The notes: generated from the letters alone by a model not told the origin. Shown: positions 51,391-64,000, counted from the stretch's first letter. The stretch: DNA of 64,000 nucleotides from Polydactylus sextarius (GCA_016801845.1 CM028931.1:6903563-6967562), one strand, 5' to 3'. Numbers and translations: made by a program.

Positions 51391-52700
51391 TTTTGCTTTT
51401 GTCCTTGTGCCTGCATAATGCAGACACAGCTCATTTGTTCTTTTTTAATTAATTGACGCTGGGCTGGCCCAATCATATTTTTAAATATGGCTTTGTGTGG
51501 TGTGCAGTCAGTGGATGCATATATCCATTTGTCATGGCCAGAGTGTAAACTTGGGCCTCTGGTTTCAGAGCATAGCTCCATTCCAGTTGAGCTAATAAGG
51601 ACAGTGCATGAACCCTATCACAGTGTGTGTGATCATATGCGGTGGGCTGGTCAGGGTCATTTTTTTGTCCCAGAAGTGCTGAAAATAAAGAAATGACAAA
51701 ATAAAACAAGATAAAGAAATAAGATGCAACTATGAGTGGTAGCAGCAGAGGAGCAGGAGGTAAAATATATTGTAACAAAGATCCTAATTTCCCATTTATT
51801 TTGACATTTCTGTCTTCACTTCAATCACTTCCTTTACTTCACTTCTTTTATCTTTTTTCATTATTACCAATAACAAGATTAGCTCTTGTTTTCACCTTCC
51901 ATCATTCCTTCATTTACCTGATTGAGGTCACCTGATCACTTTATTTAAAGACTGCACTCCCCCTTTCCTCACCTTTGCATGGGCCAGCAGTGTGGGAACA
52001 AGCTTCTTTGTTCATTTACTCTTTATTTTTTATCCATGTTTCATATGGAACCTTTTTTTTTTAGTTACTTACTCAAATGCTGAATTTATTATTGAAACCC
52101 TGTTTAATGAATAAACCCCCTTTTGAGCATGCAATTCTTTGACACCTGGCTCCATGTGTTCTGACCGATGCCCATGCTGATAGTGAACACCCTATTCTGA
52201 ACCTCCTATTAAACATAAATATTCATATAAATATTCAGACTATCAAACACTGCTTCATCTACTTACACCTTGCCTTTCACCTTGGGACGCCCCGGTTAGC
52301 TCGACTTTGGCCTGACAGTGTGAAGCTGGCAATTTAGGTGAGGCCAGAAATCCAGGGACGGCAGCCCCAAGACGGCACCAGTTAGCACTTGCAGTCGAAG
52401 GTGTGAAAGCAATCAGCTCCGGGCTACCTCAATTAGCTCAATGGTGGGAAGGCAGCTAATGGGGCTCAGAAAAACAAACGTGACAATTTTGTAAGGTGTG
52501 GCCTTCGTGGTGTGAAAGGTTGATAACCACTGCATCGCTTGGGAATGTAAAAGACAAGCTAATTCCAACAAATAAAAATATTACCTTGAAATATGAGCTG
52601 GCAATGATTGTCTCTGGAGGCTGACAGAGTCTCGTTTTTTCAGCCGAAAAAAAAACTGATGTCACTTTTCATTGTACATGCAAAGCAGCTACACGTCACA
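51391..52700. other. Intergenic region between repeats and tspan15-like 3' end
   Basis: The stretch at 51391-51690 continues repeat-like sequence with GGGCTGGCCC and a GATCATATGCGGTGGGCTGG block. The rest is AT-rich with no recognisable gene. Confidence 0.4.
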
Positions 52701-52724
52701 ATTGCATCAGTAGACAAATTCAGC

Positions 52725-52730
52725 TTTATT
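52725..52730 (-). terminator. Candidate polyadenylation signal of tspan15-like gene
   Basis: Minus-strand AATAAA lies about 810 bp downstream of the stop codon at 53540. The 3'UTR would be about 0.8 kb. Confidence 0.5.
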
Positions 52731-52956
52731 GACAAGAACAGTAGTGTTAATACAAGGCAGGAGCTATGGGGAGGCTCAAAACAGTGCATAAAACCAAAAT
52801 AAAACCAGTACAAAAAACCATCAGGAGAGCTTTTCGTTGTATCTGTGGTCTGGATAATCCCTTTCCTGGTGTCATTAAAAGATGGAAGGAATAAAAAGTT
52901 TTGTTCAAAAATGGAACAGACTGAGGTCCCCCTGATGAGAGTCTATCACATAGGAC

Positions 52957-52980
52957 CCCCCCCCCACACACACACACACC
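52957..52980. repeat. C-tract plus (CA)n
   Basis: A short C run followed by CA units lies in the probable 3'UTR of the tspan15-like gene. Confidence 0.8.
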
Positions 52981-53539
52981 TTTTTAACTTACTTCATACA
53001 CAGTACAAAACATGCATCCCATATTATTCCACAACTATCAGTCTTACAATGTACACTGATTGCACAAAATCATAATAAAAATGAAAAAATACAATAAAAT
53101 AAAATAACTGTTTACATCCATCACAGACGCTACACGCAAGACATACTTGGCTATTTCTATTTCTCCAACACTGAAAAACGTCTTTTCAAGCTACCATTAA
53201 ATTACACACCAAATAAAACTGTGCTCTGACTGTGGGCTGTTTGAACAACAGCCTGAGGTAAGCTTTAGCACATGAGACACAGCTCCACTTCAAAGGCTAA
53301 AAAAAAATGAAACAAAACTTGATACAATGCCATAAATCTTCAAATATGAACCGTCACAGAGGACAAACAAAACCGTTTTTTTAAAAAGCCAATGTTGCGT
53401 GTTATTCCTTCAAATTTTGTTGTAAACAAAGTGCCAAAGTATTTCTGATCCCTTATAACTAACATGTTCAATTGTTAAGTAGTGCAACATAACTCCATCA
53501 AATGAATTCGATGACAAAGAAAAAAAGGCATAAAGACCC

Positions 53540-56500
53540 TCAGTGTTCCCTTTTCTGCTTCCGGCCGACGTCCACCTCGTCCAGCCCCGTGGCCGATCGG
53601 GACTGCTGTAGTTCTCGGAGCTGAGCATGCGTGCGAGGTGGCTGCTTCTTCAGCTTCTCCAGGTGAATGTCAATGGGGTCTAGCTCGGGCTCAGAGGCAG
53701 GGATGGGAAGGTAGCCACCATCCCTCGGCAGACACATACACCAGCCGGCGCCAGCCAGATCCAGCTCTCCGTACTCGAACTGAGCCTTCTTCAGCTTGAA
53801 GTCCACCATGTCGGCTGACTCACTCATGTCCACCAGCAGGTTCCAGAAGACACAGCTCAGGATGATGCCCAGCAGCTGCAGAGAGACATGGGGACATGAT
53901 CATGCAGGTACTGTTCACCTATTGTCTTGTCCATGTGTTGTATTAAAAAAATTATAGAGGCCAAGAAATATCTGAAACTGATCAAGGACCACAATTTAAC
54001 ACTAATGAATTTTTTGTCACTGGCCTCCGGTCATTCAGATGTCAGACAAAAGCTCTGTGCTGAGAGAAGTCAACGTTGAGATGCTGGTCCTAATTTAAAA
54101 TCTGGTCTGTTTCCATCTAACATGAGGGGAAAAAAAAAAAAAAAATCACTCATTTTGTCATACGCGGTGTTAGGTAACTCAGAGGGACATGAGACATGCC
54201 ACGGTAAGTCATTAGGAAATTTCTGCTTCTTTACTGAAAGATAGATGGTACAAAACAAAGCCACTACAACACCCAGCATACTTTAAGGTTAAAACTGTGA
54301 CACTGTGTGGAGGCTAATGGTCGCATTGCTTACAAACACAATCTGCTGCTTCACTCATTTACTTCTGGATTCAGGAGCTGCATGCTAACACAGGCCCATG
54401 GGTAAGTAAAACAAACACGTAACAGGTATCATTTCCTGTTAATCCAGTTCAGATTAGGACCAGTGGGTGTGTTTGAGTTGTGTTGTTTTGAAAACAATAT
54501 GAACACAAGATATGTCATTGTTTCTCTGGACAATTTAATTGAATGTGCAAATACACGTCTATTCCTGTTCAGACTGGAGCACATTAGAAACAGTTGGAAC
54601 ACGCAGAGCTGGTGGACAGGAGAAATCAGTGAACAGTTGTATGACGTCAGTGGGTGATTGTTCAAGGTTTGGTAGAAAAGCAGCTTCCAGGAAAAGGAAA
54701 ACAGAGATGGACTGAGGATCAACTATTTGACACCAAATCCCTGAGAAAATTACCAAAATGATTAAAAAATAATGTTCATCAGAGAGAGATGGGAAGGGAC
54801 TTGGATATTGCACCATCTACTGGTCATAAGTCTGTTAAAAGATTCCAGGAATCTGAAGCTGAACATGATGATGAGGACGACTGTGGAAAATGTCTGTCAA
54901 ATCTACAACAGACGCATCTCTACAAATCCCAACTGTGATGTGTGATGTGGTCTTATCTGAGGGTGAAGGTGTTTCCGACCATCAACAATGGTACTGTGTC
55001 AGACGTCTCAGAGATTTATTTTCGGTAGAAAAGACTGTATATTTCGAGATCAACACCATTAGTTCTTAAATGCAAGCAAGACAGAGTCTTTCGGGATTCA
55101 AGACCGTATCGAGACCAAGACTAAACACTATAAAAACAAGTCCTCTTTTTGTTCATTAATAATGAACAAAAAGTCCTACAGTTCTATAAGCTAGACGTTC
55201 GTATTGTAGTCTACAAGCAGTTTGGTACACCCTGGTCTTTGGGGGGTCAAAAAGTAGGACTGCGTGAGGTCAACATTTTACCAGAATTGAAGGTGTTCAA
55301 TTTTGACAATAACTGCAAAGCTCTAGAACATCATATTGTGAACATGAACATTAAAAGAGCAAATTGTCTCGAGGTCTCAGTTTTGATATTGACCAGTCTT
55401 TCTCCTCTTGCTGTCCATCGAGACCTTTGAGGAGTTGAGACCGAGATGAGACTGAGTAAAGCAGAAAATGATCTGAAGACCAGACTGTCTCAAATAAAGT
55501 TTGTGTCATTGTTTTTTTAGCCAGATTTCTGAGCTGGATTACTTATTAGCCAGGATGACACAAGGAGCAGACAGTTCACACTTTACATAACAAGGCTCAG
55601 TTGTAAGTTGGTGCATTTGCAGTGCATTGTCACTGAGTTTTAAATTACCTGCGGCAGGCCTACGGCACAGCACAGAGCCACGGTTATTCCAACGTTGTCG
55701 CTCATCCACAGGTTGACGGCGTGGATGCAGCCTCGTACATGGATCACGTCTTGCAGGAGTTCACGCTGATTCACACACCAGAGGGAAAGGTGGAAAGTTT
55801 TCAGTTTTCACCCTGAACTTCGACAGCTTCAACGCTGATGAAAGTAAATGGCTCTGCTACAAAAACACTCCTGGACCTCATCAGCTGTCAAGCCTGACTG
55901 AAAACACTAACTGCCTGAGAAAATCATGATGCCACTGCTGGCTACTTAGAAAGTGTATGTGCCTCACTAACTGATTTACACTGCAATTTAATATCAGGTT
56001 TAATTTTACTGGAGAAGAGTTGTCAGGGATAAGGACTAACAGTCACCAAATATAGTGATTTTCGTTTCGTACATTGTGAAAAGAAGTAACAGAAACATTT
56101 ATTGTCTATAATTATACTGGATTCATTTACATTTATTTTGTGTCAAGATGCATTACAGTTTGTCAATCCCACCTGGTTATTTCATTTACAAAGACAGAAT
56201 CTCAATCTTAAACATACAATCTGAGGCAATATGAAGGAATAAACATATTTACCGTAATAACAGCAAGGTTTACATATTAAGCAGGGGAACTTACCTCCTT
56301 TTTCAGAGTTTCCCAGCCACAGAGAGAGTTGATGACCTCTCCCACCTGTGCACAGAGTGAAGATGCAGAAAGCTCAGATGGTCAGAGACAACACCACAGG
56401 AACATATATGAAATGAACGTAATGCTCGTCACGAGGGGGTGCACCTGTCCCCAGCAGCCAGAGCATGAACGAGGTAGAAATTGATAACAGACAGCCAGCG

Positions 56501-59500
56501 TCTAATCAACTCCTTTATCTCATGAGAGGGAGAGAGAGAGAGAGAGAGAGAGAATGGGGTAGGGGTGTGAGTGAGTGCTGGTGGATTCTGCTCAGGAGGA
56601 TTCAGCTCAGCTACTCTGCTTCCAGACAGCATCAGTCCTGCGATGGGAGGAATTTAGTCGTTGAAGGGTGGTGGTAGAGGAGGGAGTGTGTGTGTACGTG
56701 AGAGTATGAAAGGGTTACAAAGGACTAACATTTCATTTAAAGCGAGAAATGTCCTAGGGGCCGCATACAAATGAATTGCAACACGTGGAAAAGAACCGAT
56801 GAGACCCTTCACTTCACTTCTTCTTCACTAAATGATCCCGTCTTTCTGTGACAGCAGGTGACATCACAGAGGACACAGATGTGTAGTGAACACATAGTGT
56901 AATGTCATCATTTAATTTTAAATCATAATTGTGCGTCATGTGAAACAGTAGGGGGGAGAAGTGCTAAGTGTCTAGGAGAGCGTTAACTTAAGACTCTTCA
57001 TAATAAAGCTCTACATCCACCTGTGTCCAAACCACTCTCACTCTCATTGGGTGATCCATTTTTCAGAAGCCACATATGTCATATTTACATTTGTACATTA
57101 ATAATTCTACTGTATTGTGTAAAGTGTTTTGAATGCTCACAAAAAGACTAGAACATCTCTACATGAGTGCAGTCCATTTACATTTTCAGTGGTAACACAA
57201 GAGATACAGTGGAAGAAGCTGACAACAGTTGACAATGACCACTTACTTCCTGAGTATATGAGTGTATGAGCATGAACCAGACCAGACTTGAACTAAAAGT
57301 TCTCACCTTGTGGCGAACACAACAGGTGTATGGAACCCCACAGGCCAGTGGACCAGTGCCATTGCAGAAATGGTACTGGTTGACCCCCCAGTCTTTATAC
57401 TCATCCCCTCCACAACATGAAAACTGGACAACGGAAGAGCAAGAAGACAAGGATTAGGAACCAAGTTGTGAAAACAAAGACTCATCACAAATGTCTTGAA
57501 ATGACAAATCATAGCCCTAGTTCCCCTCAATCCTTCCCCCACACAGATTTACTATATCTGTTCACTTGCCACGAAAAACTAACACTGGTAACGTGATTAA
57601 AAGTACTCCAGAGAAATTTCAATCAAATGTCTGAGATCCTTTCCTAAATAATGAGATCATCTGACTGCAACACCACCATTACATCAAACACTGAACTGAC
57701 TGTGCAGAAAAAAACAACAGTGAAGTCTGTGATATGAAATTAGTAGTCTGATGCTGAACTGTCTGGATTAAACGCAAGGTAACGGCCAATTTAGTGAGTG
57801 GCATGGAGCCGATTAGTCGATTAAATATCATATAACCTTTTGTTGCACATAGTCCAAGATGTTTTTGAAATCCAGGTCATCGTAGTAGTGTTTGATTCCT
57901 TCCCGTATGCTGCTCTGAAACAAGGCAGATGTCTAGACGCAAGAGAGATTTTAAAAACCATTGTTATTATTATTATTATTATTATTATTAATACGGTGAC
58001 CCGATTGATGAGTCATTATAGATGGCAAGTAGAAACTTACAGGTTGTGTAAAGAAATAACATTTACCTTCTTTTCAAAGATGAGAGCCATGGTGAGAGCA
58101 ACAGCCTGGAGCAGCAGCAGGACACAGAGAACACATAGGAACTGTGGAGGAAGAACATATTCATTCAGTGCAGCAACACACCAGCACACACTGCATCGTG
58201 TAGTGTAGTGATGATGCAGTGTATTCTGTACAACACTTACTAGCTCAGAGTAGTGTAATTTGTGAGTATGAGTGAGTGGGTGTGTGTACGTATGTGTCTG
58301 TGTGTAAACAACTGCTCTTATTGATGGAATATTTGCATATAAGTGTTGAAGTGACAGAAGACCAAGATGAAAACTGGAAGCAGTCGACTGGTGCAAACAG
58401 GAGCAAGTATCAGAAACACTGTGAACATGTTTCCCAGTCAGAAACGTTATGGCTTCTTTCGTACGACATGATCGAACACCTTCTTATGTCTAACTTTTCA
58501 TCTCCCTTTTCAGCTCAAATTACTTAGCTTATCGAATTAGACTGTTGCATAGCAACAGCAATAATATGTCTCTCTTCCTTCTGAGCTCCTTTTATTGGCG
58601 ACACTAACAGAAAAATACCATCAATACAATCTCTGGTTTCATTGCTTTATGATCCGTTGTGCAAAAACTCATTGTTCATGTGTGTTTACATACACTGTGA
58701 GCTCCGTTCCGATTAAGAGGCTACTTTTAGTCTCTTAATTGGGCCCCTTCACTTTTTTGAAGACTGGATTCATTAGCTGCGTGTGTCATAGGTGCACAAC
58801 TAGACTTTTCGAAAAGTCCTTCAACTGCCATGAAGGACAAAATCTATCCCGACATTTGTTGCATGCAGGCGATATTTACGATGCGGCTGTACAGTTGTCA
58901 AAGTTGCTAGATGATGTGAGCATCGTAGCATGAGTGGCATGTGACATAAATACACCTGGGACATTAAATACAAAATTCTCTGTATCCTCTGAATCTACGT
59001 AGTCCAGACCTCTGCAGATCGGATCCATCTAACTCTGAATCCCCTTGATGGGGACATAGCTATAAAAACAAATGACTATAGGCACACAATATACACATAG
59101 AGTTGGCAGTGCAACCTACTGAAGAACAGTGATCAAGGAGTAAGCACTGTACTGTAATGTTCAGTTTGTGTTGATTCAGCTGTGATGTGATTATGTCACT
59201 GGCTGGTTTATTACATTATACACACATATGTTTCTTTGTTATTTACATAAATAAGGGGACAGATACAGTTCAACAGCACCACAAAATACATCCTGTGAAA
59301 CAATCAACGCACAACAGTTGCAGATAATAACCTTCATGGGGGAGGTAAAAAATTACAGCCCGCAACATCATCCTTACCATGTGTAGCAGGGTCTTGTTGT
59401 CCCTGAGGGATCCAACCATGCCCACCACTGACACAGTGAACATCACCAAGCCCAGCAGGATGAGTACCACAGCAGGAGCCAGGAAAAGACCCTCCAGGGT

Positions 59501-61158
59501 TCGATTCTTTTGCCTTTCCACTTCGGCATACACCCCCACACACAGTACACAAAGGCCTAACAACTGAAGGTAGTGAGATGGAGATAGAAGGTGCATGAAA
59601 TAAAATGCTTGACAATATTGAAATGTCAGGGCAATGCTTGAAATGTTCATTAAAAGCAACAATTCGCTGCTTAAATGTCAATGTAGCTTAATTCCGACCA
59701 CGTGTCTTTGACAAGAAACTTTCACTTCAAATATTTAGGTCTGCACTATGTGACAATAATTACTGTGTTCTTATTTGTCTACTATTATTCTAGCATTAAT
59801 TTATTGTTAATGTTAAGTTGTTAAGTTCTCTTCCCATGTTGTTGCACATGTGGATATTTTTTTTCCCCCAAATAGTACACCTGCCCTGATTACACAAATA
59901 ATGTTCGGTGATGGATACAAAATTTAAGCATGAAAGCATGTCCAAGAATACAAAAAATAGAGTAATGGGGCTGAAATGTGATGCAGGTATATCATTGCTG
60001 CAGTTTCTGAAGATAAAAAAATATGTGTGTATGTGTGTTTGTGTGTGGCCACCCAACATTTATAGTGGTTGCTGAATCCCAGGTTAACACCAGCCACTGA
60101 CCAGGGATAAGCATGTGAGTGGATCATTTAAGTCCCATTCAAATAGGCTGAAACACACCTGTATGTATTGTGTATTGTGTATTCGTGTAGAATTTGACTC
60201 CATTAAATTTCAGATGGAAGCTGTGAGGCTTGTGATGACCTCACACATTCGATAGATATATCTGTAAAGTCTTCATATTTATTGACTGTGGGGATATGAC
60301 TCATTTTTATCAGGAAGGCATCCTGGCCAACAAAGGAGGCATTTCTCCGCTGGCATTTTCTGTCGGCAAAACATTCGCCACCATTACCGTGGTCCCTTTA
60401 ACTGGATCCAACGCCCTGCACCACGGTGCTGTGAGCCGGTGATCGCTAGTGTATTGTTTCACAACACAATTTTTCAACATTCACCATGTCGATGCGTTTC
60501 TAATTACTGCATTTCTCATTATTTCACCGTTAAGATCATATTTGAATTGAGGATGATGCGCGGTGTCTAAGGTGATGCTAATCATTCACCAGCTAGCTAG
60601 TGTTCACAGAATTCCACAGTACCAATGTGCTCAACGAGAAATACAGAGGTGTAATTGTCATCTATAACCCAATTCCCACCAATACATCGTCCTGACAAAT
60701 ACAGAGAGTAATGTTTTTAATGAAGTCTCAACCCGCCTGTCTCTATCGCTTTGAAGGTTTTGCACAGAAGTGAAGATTGAGACGCGCCTGTGTGCCTGTA
60801 AACTCACGCTGTTACTAAAGAATTGGGCTGGATTGGTTAGTTATGGTTCTGCCGAATCATTCAGCAAATCGTATAGTTCTGTAATACGCATTAATTGACT
60901 TTTTAAGAGGCAAGTATTCGCCTGAAACACAAGATGCGTTCAAAACGTATTTATTCTGAGTGAAGTTTGGAGCGACGTCTCATTCATGCTATTGGGTGGA
61001 TCGAGTCTATTTACTGTAATTAGCAGACCGCTCGTATAGAGCTGGTCTCAACAAACATAACAGGAACTCACCGAGAACAGCATTGAGTAGATGTTTAAGG
61101 TGAATTTGATGAAGTAGTAGAAATGGTTGGTTTTCCTCAGTTCAGAGTAGGACGGCAT
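53540..61158 (-). CDS. tspan15: Tetraspanin-15-like (TspanC8 class)
   Basis: TspanC8 tetraspanins bind the metalloprotease ADAM10 and control its exit from the ER and its substrate choice at the plasma membrane. Exons are 61158-61072, 59563-59378, 58141-58067, 57914-57837, 57423-57307, 56345-56295, 55765-55649 and 53875-53540, in phase, giving 348 aa. Four membrane helices are visible; GVYAEVERQKNRTLEGLFLA after helix 1 matches human TSPAN15 closely. The large extracellular loop (~113-225) has exactly eight Cys (145, 146, 162, 170, 176, 177, 190, 211) including the CCG motif and PLACGVPYTCC. A sequon NGT is at ~163. Human TSPAN15 is 294 aa and ends near a Cys-pair motif; here a similar GWCMCLP is followed by about 60 extra charged residues ending KQKREH. 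It could be a teleost-specific paralogue of tspan15. The ATG at 61158 lies in a compact first exon. It is tail-to-head with slc4a5, with no sign of co-regulation. Confidence 0.86.
55149..55177. repeat. 13-bp inverted repeat
   Basis: CTTTTTGTTCATT is followed after three bases by its exact reverse complement AATGAACAAAAAG (approximate coordinates). It lies in intron 7 of the tspan15-like gene, inside a segment with GAGACC/GACCGAGA-type units that resembles a fish dispersed repeat (about 55080-55500). Confidence 0.65.
56525..56554. repeat. (GA)n microsatellite
   Basis: About 14 GA units lie in intron 5 of the tspan15-like gene. Confidence 0.9.
57963..57992. repeat. (ATT)n microsatellite
   Basis: About nine ATT units lie in intron 3 of the tspan15-like gene, roughly 50 bp from exon 4. 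Confidence 0.9.
58142..61071 (-). other. Introns 1 and 2 of tspan15-like gene
   Basis: Intron 2 (58142-59377) contains a plus-strand open frame at 58739-58933 (64 codons) that I do not recognise. Intron 1 (59564-61071) contains a 48-codon plus-strand frame at 60296-60442 that I also do not recognise. Neither has splice or family support. Confidence 0.35.
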
Positions 61159-61300
61159 GGTTGCTTGCTAGCGTTAATCAGGTTAGCTAACAAGCTAGCA
61201 AGCTAGCTGGCTACCTGTCGTTTAGCTCGGTTCTCAGAGTAATATTAATGAACAGTAAGGTGTTGCTGATGAAGTTAAGGCGCTTTTAAGATAACCATCT
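61159..61300 (-). promoter_or_regulatory. Upstream flank of tspan15-like gene with AGCTAGC repeats
   Basis: Directly upstream of the ATG are overlapping palindromic GCTAGC/AGCTAGCT units (61167-61215). This is the likely 5'UTR or proximal promoter. I did not identify a TATA box. Confidence 0.35.
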
Positions 61301-62500
61301 AAATCTAAAATGTATTGCGACTCTCATCTCTTACAGACTATTAAAAGCAGCCACGAATTAAAAACACTTCCGTGCGGCGGCGAAGCCACGCTTTGTTTTG
61401 ACTACATTCTTAAAGGTACAGGACACGCGCACGCGAACTGGTCATTGAACTGGGTTAAACAGCTGCAGGACACAATAACACCACTTTATGTTAACACTCC
61501 TTTTTCGTTTTAAAAATGTAAAAAAAAAAAATAGGAATTGCGTATTATGTATCACACGTCTCTGGATAACAGAAAGGACAAATACCCACTTAACAATAGA
61601 GGCCAGTTTGTTTTGAAACTGGATTACAGAGGTGACATAACACTAGGTCAGTGTCGGTTATAGCCAGTTAGTTAATAAGAACTATATGTAATTCCCCATC
61701 AGAATATGTTTATTGATCCAAAGCTAATTAAATTAAAGAAAAACATGCTTTGCGCACAGGTTGGATGGACAGGTGTTGGATATTTCTGGTTCACTTGTAA
61801 TATTACTGACGCATTCACAAAAAGGTTTATACCTGTGCAAAACTGACTGTGTATGCCATCATCAGAGTAATAATAAACACCACTGGTTTAATTGCTGCCA
61901 CGTTTACACAGCTGTGGTGTGTGGCTAACTTCATCCACTGTGCACTGTTATACGAGTGGCAGAGAGAACAATGAAGTGGCTGTGAGTTACATCAGTCATT
62001 AGTAACATTTAATCAATTTCCAGAGTCCTTCAACCAATGTCACCTTCTTCCTGTGCTAACATCTACTCTTATTACATCTCCTTGAATAAGACATGGTCAA
62101 TTTGTGGCTGACCCTGACCTCAGAGAGGGAATCACTATGAGATCCTACTGGGATCAATGGTATATTGCGTTATTATGTAAAGTCATGATGCATGCTCAGA
62201 TTACATCCTTTCCTACAACACAAATAGAAATGAATGTAGTGAATGATCATTCACTGCTCACATCATCTTGGCAGCAGCTTCTCTAACTTATCAGCATATT
62301 AATTGATCTTTGTTGAGGGAATTAAATTTATTAGCCTTTTTCTGATTTATTAACCTTAATGACTAAGGTGCCAGTAGTTCATCAAGACAACAAATAGTCT
62401 TGCATTCTTCACAAATAATTGAGGTTAAATTTTCTGTGGGAGGGTGAGGGAGTAAATCAGTCTACTCTAAGGGTCAGAAACAACATTTGGAATTCAGAAA
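61301..62500. other. Intergenic, nothing recognised
   Basis: This AT-rich sequence upstream of the tspan15-like promoter has no recognisable gene or repeat family. Open frames are short. Confidence 0.4.
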
Positions 62501-63060
62501 TGTTTTCATGTCCCTTGGGATCTTGAGGCAGGCTTAGGGACAGGGTGTGTAGTTTGGACTGAATTGATTTTGAATTCAGAAACCTGGCTCATTTCCTGTG
62601 TTAACTCATCTGAATCCAGCACTGCTTCAGCCAGCTTCACACTCACATTCTGAGCAACATGTATAATTTTCAAAAATAGAATGATACTGACCATTATTAT
62701 AAATCAGAGTAAGCAGCTCTTGATTCTTCTTTTTTATACAGTGGAATCCTTTATAAATCACTGTGGATGAGATGGTTTGTATGAGAACACTCCTCCTCTC
62801 TGTTGTGATATTAGTGAGATTCTTCTTGACAGAGACCTCAGATGTTGCTCTAGGAATCTGCTGGAATCTCCAGGTTTGTGGACTGCAGCCCCTAGTGCTC
62901 CCATAACCACAGGCACGACTGTTGCCTTTACACATCTTTTTTGCTTTCAGCCTTTGATATTTTTGAAATCATCCATGCTCCTTGTTTCTGTTGGTGTAAT
63001 TCAAGATTGCTACATCTATATCCACTGCCATCTTCAGTCATTTGTTGACCAACAGCACAC
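62500..63060 (-). mobile_element. Retroelement ORF remnant
   Basis: Two overlapping minus-strand frames contain KATVVPVVMGALGA and then FQQIPRATSEVSVKKN. This is a diverged copy of a block seen at the C-terminal end of many fish and invertebrate reverse-transcriptase ORFs (usual text PVVIGALG..., then QQIPGTTSE.SVQK). A frame change separates the two halves. No catalytic domain is present, and the fragment is dead. Confidence 0.6.
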
Positions 63061-64000
63061 ATGTTTCTGTACATGATGCACACAAGTTGGTTAAGGCAGT
63101 CCATGTATGCTGTGTATGTCAGTAAATTGTCCTCCTAATAATTACAGATTACCTCTTTTATGTCTTTCAGGTGAGCCTTTTCCAGCCACTGGTAGGATTT
63201 CTTGTTATTAGCTGCTTCTTCTATCTGCTGGTGGTACATTGAATGAAGGGGCTTCTTCCTCTGCTATGGGACAACCTCCTCTTCCTCCTCAGGTAGCATG
63301 AACCTGATCACTTATTGGCCCATCATTTCCTTCTGCAGCAAGTAAGATTGTACAACCAGTACTGCTCCCAGTAAACATGTTCACTGAAAATATAGTCATA
63401 TATAAACAATAGCGTAGATAGCTATAACAATATGTGCAAATATCCATACACTGAACACTGGACTGTTTCTGTATTGTTTTATTCCTCTAATTTATTTCTA
63501 TTTCATATTTTCCTTTATACACTATCTAAGTGTGTATCCTTTGCCCTGTTCTTTATTTTCATTCTGCAGCAACAGTGCAGTTTCCCCTCTGTGAGACAAA
63601 TAAAGGAATTTGAATATTTTTTTTGTATATACTAACATTTTGTGTATAACAAATATGGTGGGAAGCCTGTACACAGAATGCATATACACTTGCACTATTG
63701 ATGTTTTTAATAATTTTTATGTATATTATATTTTACAGCTTTTAATGTTATACATTATTTCTATTTCTTTTGTGAGTCTGTACATATATTTCCTGTCTTG
63801 ATAGGTGCAGTTGTGACATAATTCAATAAATATGTGTGACTGTAATTCTGATACTTTGTGATGACATAAGAACACTTGAAAACACTTGGATGTGGCTTTG
63901 AAGTCTTTCACCTTGTGAGCAGCCACAATGCAACGGTGCAACGGTAGATACATCTCAGTTTTTTGGTTTTCACTCAAATTCAGGAATGGGTAAGAATTAC
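63061..64000. other. Intergenic end of window
   Basis: This sequence is very AT-rich with no recognisable exon. Upstream of 63300 it may continue the decayed retroelement on the minus strand. Confidence 0.35.

Overview
This is a vertebrate nuclear DNA window, almost certainly from a teleost fish. Six multi-exon genes have canonical GT-AG introns, and their protein products match vertebrate families. Intergenic DNA and introns carry fish-type dispersed repeats, microsatellites and decayed retroelements. The gene order vps37b(-), abcb9(-), ogfod2(+) matches the human 12q24.31 neighbourhood. I built all exon models by hand from splice sites, reading phase and recalled family sequences; no alignment was run.

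Layout: 1-7.5 kb is vps37b (ESCRT-I subunit, minus strand, 4 coding exons, one apparent 1-base frameshift in the last exon). 8.9-13.0 kb is abcb9/TAPL (lysosomal peptide ABC half-transporter, minus, 11 coding exons, 809 aa). 15.4-18.6 kb is a gin2-like domesticated Gypsy-type integrase gene (minus, 8 exons) with a degenerate catalytic site and one apparent extra base in exon 6. 18.6-19.66 kb is the divergent gin2/ogfod2 interval, holding a retroposed insert with a 16-bp target-site duplication and A-tail. 19.66-21.94 kb is ogfod2 (Fe(II)/2-oxoglutarate oxygenase-domain protein, plus, 7 exons, 347 aa). 22.0-24.1 kb is repeat-rich convergent intergenic DNA. 24.2-45.6 kb is slc4a5/NBCe2-like electrogenic sodium bicarbonate cotransporter (minus, 25 coding exons that sum in frame to 1139 aa), with a probable 5'UTR exon near 47.4 kb. 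45.6-52.7 kb is repeat-rich intergenic DNA (microsatellites, a hAT-type remnant, dispersed repeats). 53.5-61.2 kb is a tspan15-like tetraspanin of the TspanC8 class (minus, 8 coding exons, 348 aa). 61.2-64 kb is intergenic with a retroelement remnant.

The genes are separate loci, not an operon. Three products act in endosomal, lysosomal or membrane traffic (Vps37B, TAPL, TspanC8), but their proximity reflects conserved synteny rather than a shared pathway. I found no new multi-gene system. The most interesting items are the intron-rich domesticated integrase that has lost a catalytic aspartate, the TSD-flanked insertion upstream of it, the alternative C-termini of slc4a5, and the two isolated single-base frameshifts in otherwise intact genes.
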